Below are positions 60,201 through 64,000 of a stretch of DNA of 64,000 nt, one piece after another. Both the position numbers and the translations under genes were made by a program. This DNA comes from Epiperipatus broadwayi (Eukaryota; Onychophora; Udeonychophora; Euonychophora; Peripatidae), in NCBI GenBank assembly GCA_028023455.1, contig JAQFVV010006221.1, forward strand, positions 8,041,011 through 8,105,010, read 5' to 3'. Under the pieces are notes generated by a model. It saw nothing but the letters and a program-made list of their open reading frames with translations. It searched no databases and was not told where the DNA came from. Positions within the stretch are counted from its first letter, which is position 1. Each line of letters opens with the position of its first letter.

Positions 60201-63200
60201 AAAAAATACTCTCAATGAAATATATACACCTCATTTAATAAAACAAACTAATATTTATTAATGCATTACTAATATCTACATGAAAATTTATAGATAAACA
60301 TCAAAATTGATATGAATAATAATAACAATAATAATTGATTATATTGCAATCTTCAGATTAATTTCAAGTTCTTCCCCTTTCCCATCAAATATATATGGTA
60401 TTAAATTGGGTAACCGATTTGTTAAAATGTTCCATCCACAAGAAAAGTATTTCATAAAAAAATATTCACTCATTGGCACACATACTTTATAATCTAACAT
60501 GTAAGCAGAGTGTTAAAAAAAAATGTTAGTAGAATTGGAAAGAGCAAGTTTTAGAAACAAGTTTTAAATCATTTTCTCCCCCTCCCTTCTATACTCTGAA
60601 ACCTATACTTTCTTAAGACAAATAATTTAATATTTTAATACTGCTTATTCCTTCACATTCACTCGCAATTATACACAGGTAAAGTATTATTATGTATGTG
60701 TGTGTTTTTATCCCCGTAAAAACCAAAATATTATTTAAAACCAAAATAATAATACAAAAAAAAATTACTATACACATTAATAATATTTCATAACTGTAAA
60801 TTAATAAACAAATAATTTTGATACATTCAAAATCATTTATGAAGCTCAAGGTTATTATTAGTAAGAAATTATTGTTTTTAATCGATCTGAATTGTCTTTA
60901 AAAGTTCTTTAAATAAAATATACCACTTTATTGCTAAAAGTTTATTAAGACTCTGATATCATAAAGAAAATAGATATAAAAAGTCATATTACCGATCCTT
61001 TGTTTTGTGGCGAACTTCCAAGGGCTCAAACTTATCTTGTATAATGTCTATATTTCTGCAGCTACCATTTCCGTTTTATGTTGGAACAATCTCTTTCTTG
61101 AGGTGTATAATTGTTTGATGATGATGATCCTATTGAGGTTATTTGCTTTAGTGGACAATTTGGAAATCATTATATTAATTTTTCTTCTCTTCCTGTCAAG
61201 CATGATTCTTTTAGTAGATGAAGTACAGCAGTTGTTTTCATGTTTATAAATTTTCTGGGTTTAAACTCAGTTACTGGAACAATTAATTGGACTTGATGAT
61301 TTAATATTTATCAGTAGATTTTCCTGATCACCTTCAAATGCAGGTGGATGCTTTCTTCTTTCTATTTAAAAACATCTTATTTCTCTCAATCAGTTGAAAG
61401 GTGTAAAATATTATTTTTCAGACAAGACATCTTTTCTTTCCTATATGATGTGCTAGTTGATGATGAGCCTGGTAGATAGATGGAACATATATTAATTTTT
61501 CTTACCCCGCCATCCTTATATTTTCAATATTCAAAACTTGATATAAAAAAATGATTTAAAAAAAAAGGTTATCTAGCAGAATTAAAAATGTTTGTCTGCT
61601 TTAGTTTCAATAATTTTTAAAAGTCTCTCTATAACAACAATGATATCAACTGATTTTCCAGACTTAATTTTTTTAAAAAAGGTCTCTATCACAAGTGTTA
61701 TAATAATAATCCCTCAACCGATTTTCCAGACTGCTTTTATATCTGATTTTTGAGTCAACTCACCCAATTAGAGTGATAGTGTGACTTGCTATTTTTGACC
61801 AATTCGTTTTTAGCTGAAAAGTGCAATTTCTTTTAGGAACATTAAAAAAAAATCACACACCTGGTTTTCAGACAAATTTTTGTTTTGACAGAAAAATAGT
61901 CTTAATCCTTTTTCCTCATGTATATCTGTAACATCTAAAATTGGAGATTCTTTCTTTTGATCTTAAGATGAGACATTTTTAAAATTAGAGTTCTCACATC
62001 GTCTCTAAGTTTTTCAACAGAAAAACAACCCTTATAATACAAAATTGTTAAGTAAGAAAAAAAAAAAAACATATTTTCTTCTTTTTCTCTCAATATTTAA
62101 TAAATGTAGATATATTTATGTGATGTAACACACACACTCCATCATTCAAATCATGTATAAACTGACATTAAATAATCCAATTGTTAGCTTAGTAATCATA
62201 ACCCTAATATTTAAAATTAAATCCTTAGCTTCTAAATCCAAATTACAATTATAGAAAAGCAAAAATAGAAGTATAGAATAAGATATTAAAATTTAGCAAG
62301 TGTAGGTTAGTTTTAAAGAAAGTTAAAATGGTTTAATATTTGAAATATAAAACAAATAAATAGCTTACACATACACTGCCTATACGTATGCATTATAACT
62401 TTTACTTTTTAACAAAAAAAATTAAATCTTGAATAGTTTAAATGTGTGTATTACCTTTCTATTAACACACAAACAAATAAAGAATATAATTGTGGCCCCA
62501 CTCTCTTTCTGTCTTAAGCTTTTAAAACCTGATCTTGTAGGGTTTAAACTTGGATGCCCTACAGCTTCCTTTTTATATAAAAATGTGATGATGATTTTTG
62601 TTTTACATTTTCTTACATGCACATTACTAATGACTAAATTGTAATGGCACAATATATATATCTTTTAATATGTATTTATATTATTGGTAATATAATAATG
62701 AAAAATGTTTATATTTGTGTTATATATATTTTTTTATTCATTTAAAATACAACTATGTTTGAGATCAATAGTAACATAGAAATTTCGTCTTTTGCTTTTT
62801 ATGAGTACTATGACATATGTATGTTAAATTTTCTTTTTGGAAATGTGTAGAGAAATTAGGCATTAAAGTACTATGATTATAACTTGTAACAACTATGTCA
62901 CTAACTTTTAACCAAATGTATTTATTCATTTTCGCATATGTTTTTTGTTAAAAAATATTTGTAAAATGATAATTAGTTTGTAAATATAGAAACATTATTT
63001 ATTTATCTTATCGTGTATGTGTGTATATATCAACACATAATATAGAATTTTACATATATATATATATAATTTAACACACAGTTGTATGTTAATTATTAAA
63101 AAATATTTATAATGGGAGAATTTTTTTATATATTTTACAGATATAAAAAGACATGAATTCTCTTCTCTCCCTTTTTTAATTTAAGCAAGAACAATTTAAC

Positions 63201-63744
63201 ATTCTGACATTCATTAATTCATTTTAATTAATGAATGTGAATATTGCAATATTTTTTTCATTTCTAATCTAGATTAATAAGGTTTCATTGGAAATAAATA
63301 AAGAGATGCAATGAAAACAATTTGGGCTGTTAATTTTATTATAGTATATATATATCGTTTTTGTTACTATTTTTTTTATTATAAATTTTTCTGTATATTA
63401 CAACCCAGACTAGTATTATTAGTTGGCTTTTCAATGAGTCTCATACCTGGGATTCAGATTTGAATATGCATTTGAATATTTTTAAAATCTTTTGAGGTAT
63501 TCTAAGGCAGTTTCAGAATTTTTTCAGGTAGTCACCTCAAAGCTAATGATCTATATTGATCTGAAATCTGTCTCTAGTCCTTGCTGCAGACAAAGTAAGT
63601 TGTAGGTTAGTCATGTAAATGAATGCATGCTAATCTTGGAAATCAAAAAAGATAACCTTCACAATAGGTTAGAGAGTTATCATAAGCTAAAGGATACTGA
63701 GTCCATGACTTACTTTTAATTTCATATATTTTTATTTATTCTAG
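57216..63744. other. AT-rich remainder of the 22-kb intron
   Basis: No transposon, RNA gene or exon could be supported over 6.5 kb. Frames at 58864-59070, 60613-60849, 61007-61249 and 62422-62652 are short and hydrophobic or low-complexity. A GC-richer patch at 61000-61480 and a B-box-like CGGGTTTGAATCCC at about 59663 are the only spots that stand out. Confidence 0.45.
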
Positions 63745-63889
63745 GTTTGACAGCAAAGTGCTTCATTGCTGCTGCATAAGTGGTGTCTCAAGTCAACATT
63801 CTTGTTTGGTCAAAGGAGTGGTTACACCAATTTCTTCAGATATGGTATCAGTAGTTATTCAGAATAGAAATCAAAAATGGAAGGCTTTG
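63745..63889 (+). CDS. BBS12: BBS12-like chaperonin protein, internal exon (start of apical domain)
   Basis: A 145-base exon between acceptor TTTATTTATTCTAG and donor TTG|GTAATA. It starts with the third base of the Arg codon split from 41755 (AG|G) and ends in phase 0. It encodes FDSKVLHCCCISGVSSQHSC followed by LVKGVVTPISSD and on to QKWKALV. In group II chaperonins this is the start of the apical domain (the DSxLIKGVV-like strand). The spacing FD-x5-CC-x2-G-x5-SC-x3-G fits human BBS12 as I remember it, and is the main reason for preferring BBS12 over BBS10 or MKKS. The frame runs on past the donor to 63991 but loses resemblance. The rest of the gene lies beyond the window. Confidence 0.8.
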
Positions 63890-64000
63890 GTAATATATAT
63901 TTATAAGTACTCATTATGCAGGAAGATTGTGTATATATTTATATATGTGTGTGTGTTTGTGTTTTTAAAAAATATTTTGAATATTTATTAATAAATTATT

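Noticed and set aside
61007-61249. Membrane protein gene (80 codons, very hydrophobic)
   Set aside because: T-rich DNA reads as L/I/F on this strand; there is no splice sites, homology or codon signal.
62422-62652. Gene on either strand
   Set aside because: Opposite-strand overlapping frames without homology; the patch may be an old SINE-like repeat, but boxes and ends are not clear.
63890-63991. Extension of the last exon to 63991
   Set aside because: Likeness to the chaperonin family ends at the GTAATA donor (63890); what follows is GT/AT-rich intron.
1-64000. CRISPR arrays, operons or bacterial features
   Set aside because: Introns, SINEs, LINEs and animal DNA transposons show a eukaryotic nuclear genome; no regularly spaced repeats with unique spacers.

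Overview
The window is nuclear DNA of an animal. It is about three quarters A+T by eye, poor in genes, and packed with decayed transposable elements of metazoan type. The only host gene I can support is a dispersed multi-exon gene on the + strand. Four exons (23215-23296, 26515-26640, 40953-41755, 63745-63889) have good splice sites and compatible phases. Joined, they read as the N-terminal half of a group II chaperonin-like protein that best fits BBS12, a Bardet-Biedl syndrome chaperonin-like protein. The N-terminal exon was not found in the first 23 kb, and the C-terminal half lies beyond 64000. The RTE, hAT, piggyBac, mariner and CR1/Jockey-like mix suggests an arthropod, perhaps a chelicerate, but the species is not determined.

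Layout. 1-4.2 kb: AT-rich DNA with one tRNA-derived SINE. 4.2-6.3 kb: a non-autonomous Tigger/pogo-like element with TA target duplication, carrying a large foldback repeat. 6.5-9.6 kb: a complete but frameshifted hAT transposon with an 8-bp target duplication. 10.4-13.3 kb: an RTE 3' fragment, two palindromic repeats and a mariner relic. 13.4-15.7 kb: a decayed LINE. 16.8-18.4 kb: a second SINE and a piggyBac relic. 19.7-22.6 kb: a foldback arm, a 30-bp minisatellite open on both strands, LINE traces and a 140-bp dispersed repeat. 23.2-41.8 kb: three BBS12 exons, with introns holding RTE fragments, dispersed repeats and two LINEs that meet tail to tail at 34.0 kb. 41.8-63.7 kb: one 22-kb intron with a nearly full-length RTE, a Tigger relic with diverged tandem repeats, and several long palindromes.

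The most interesting observation is that two unrelated dispersed repeat families carry hammerhead-ribozyme-like cores. Family A (4.6-5.5, 19.7-20.0, 55.9-57.2 kb) is mostly arranged as long inverted repeats. It combines CTGATGA, a short stem, GAAA and a two-part stem I with a B-box-like pol III sequence about 100 bases downstream. Family B (11.8-12.3, 22.4, 26.2, 42.6 kb) has a second, differently sequenced hammerhead-like fold. These could be hammerhead-bearing SINE- or retrozyme-like elements that spread as foldback dimers. All structural claims come from pairing by eye and need covariance-model and cleavage tests.
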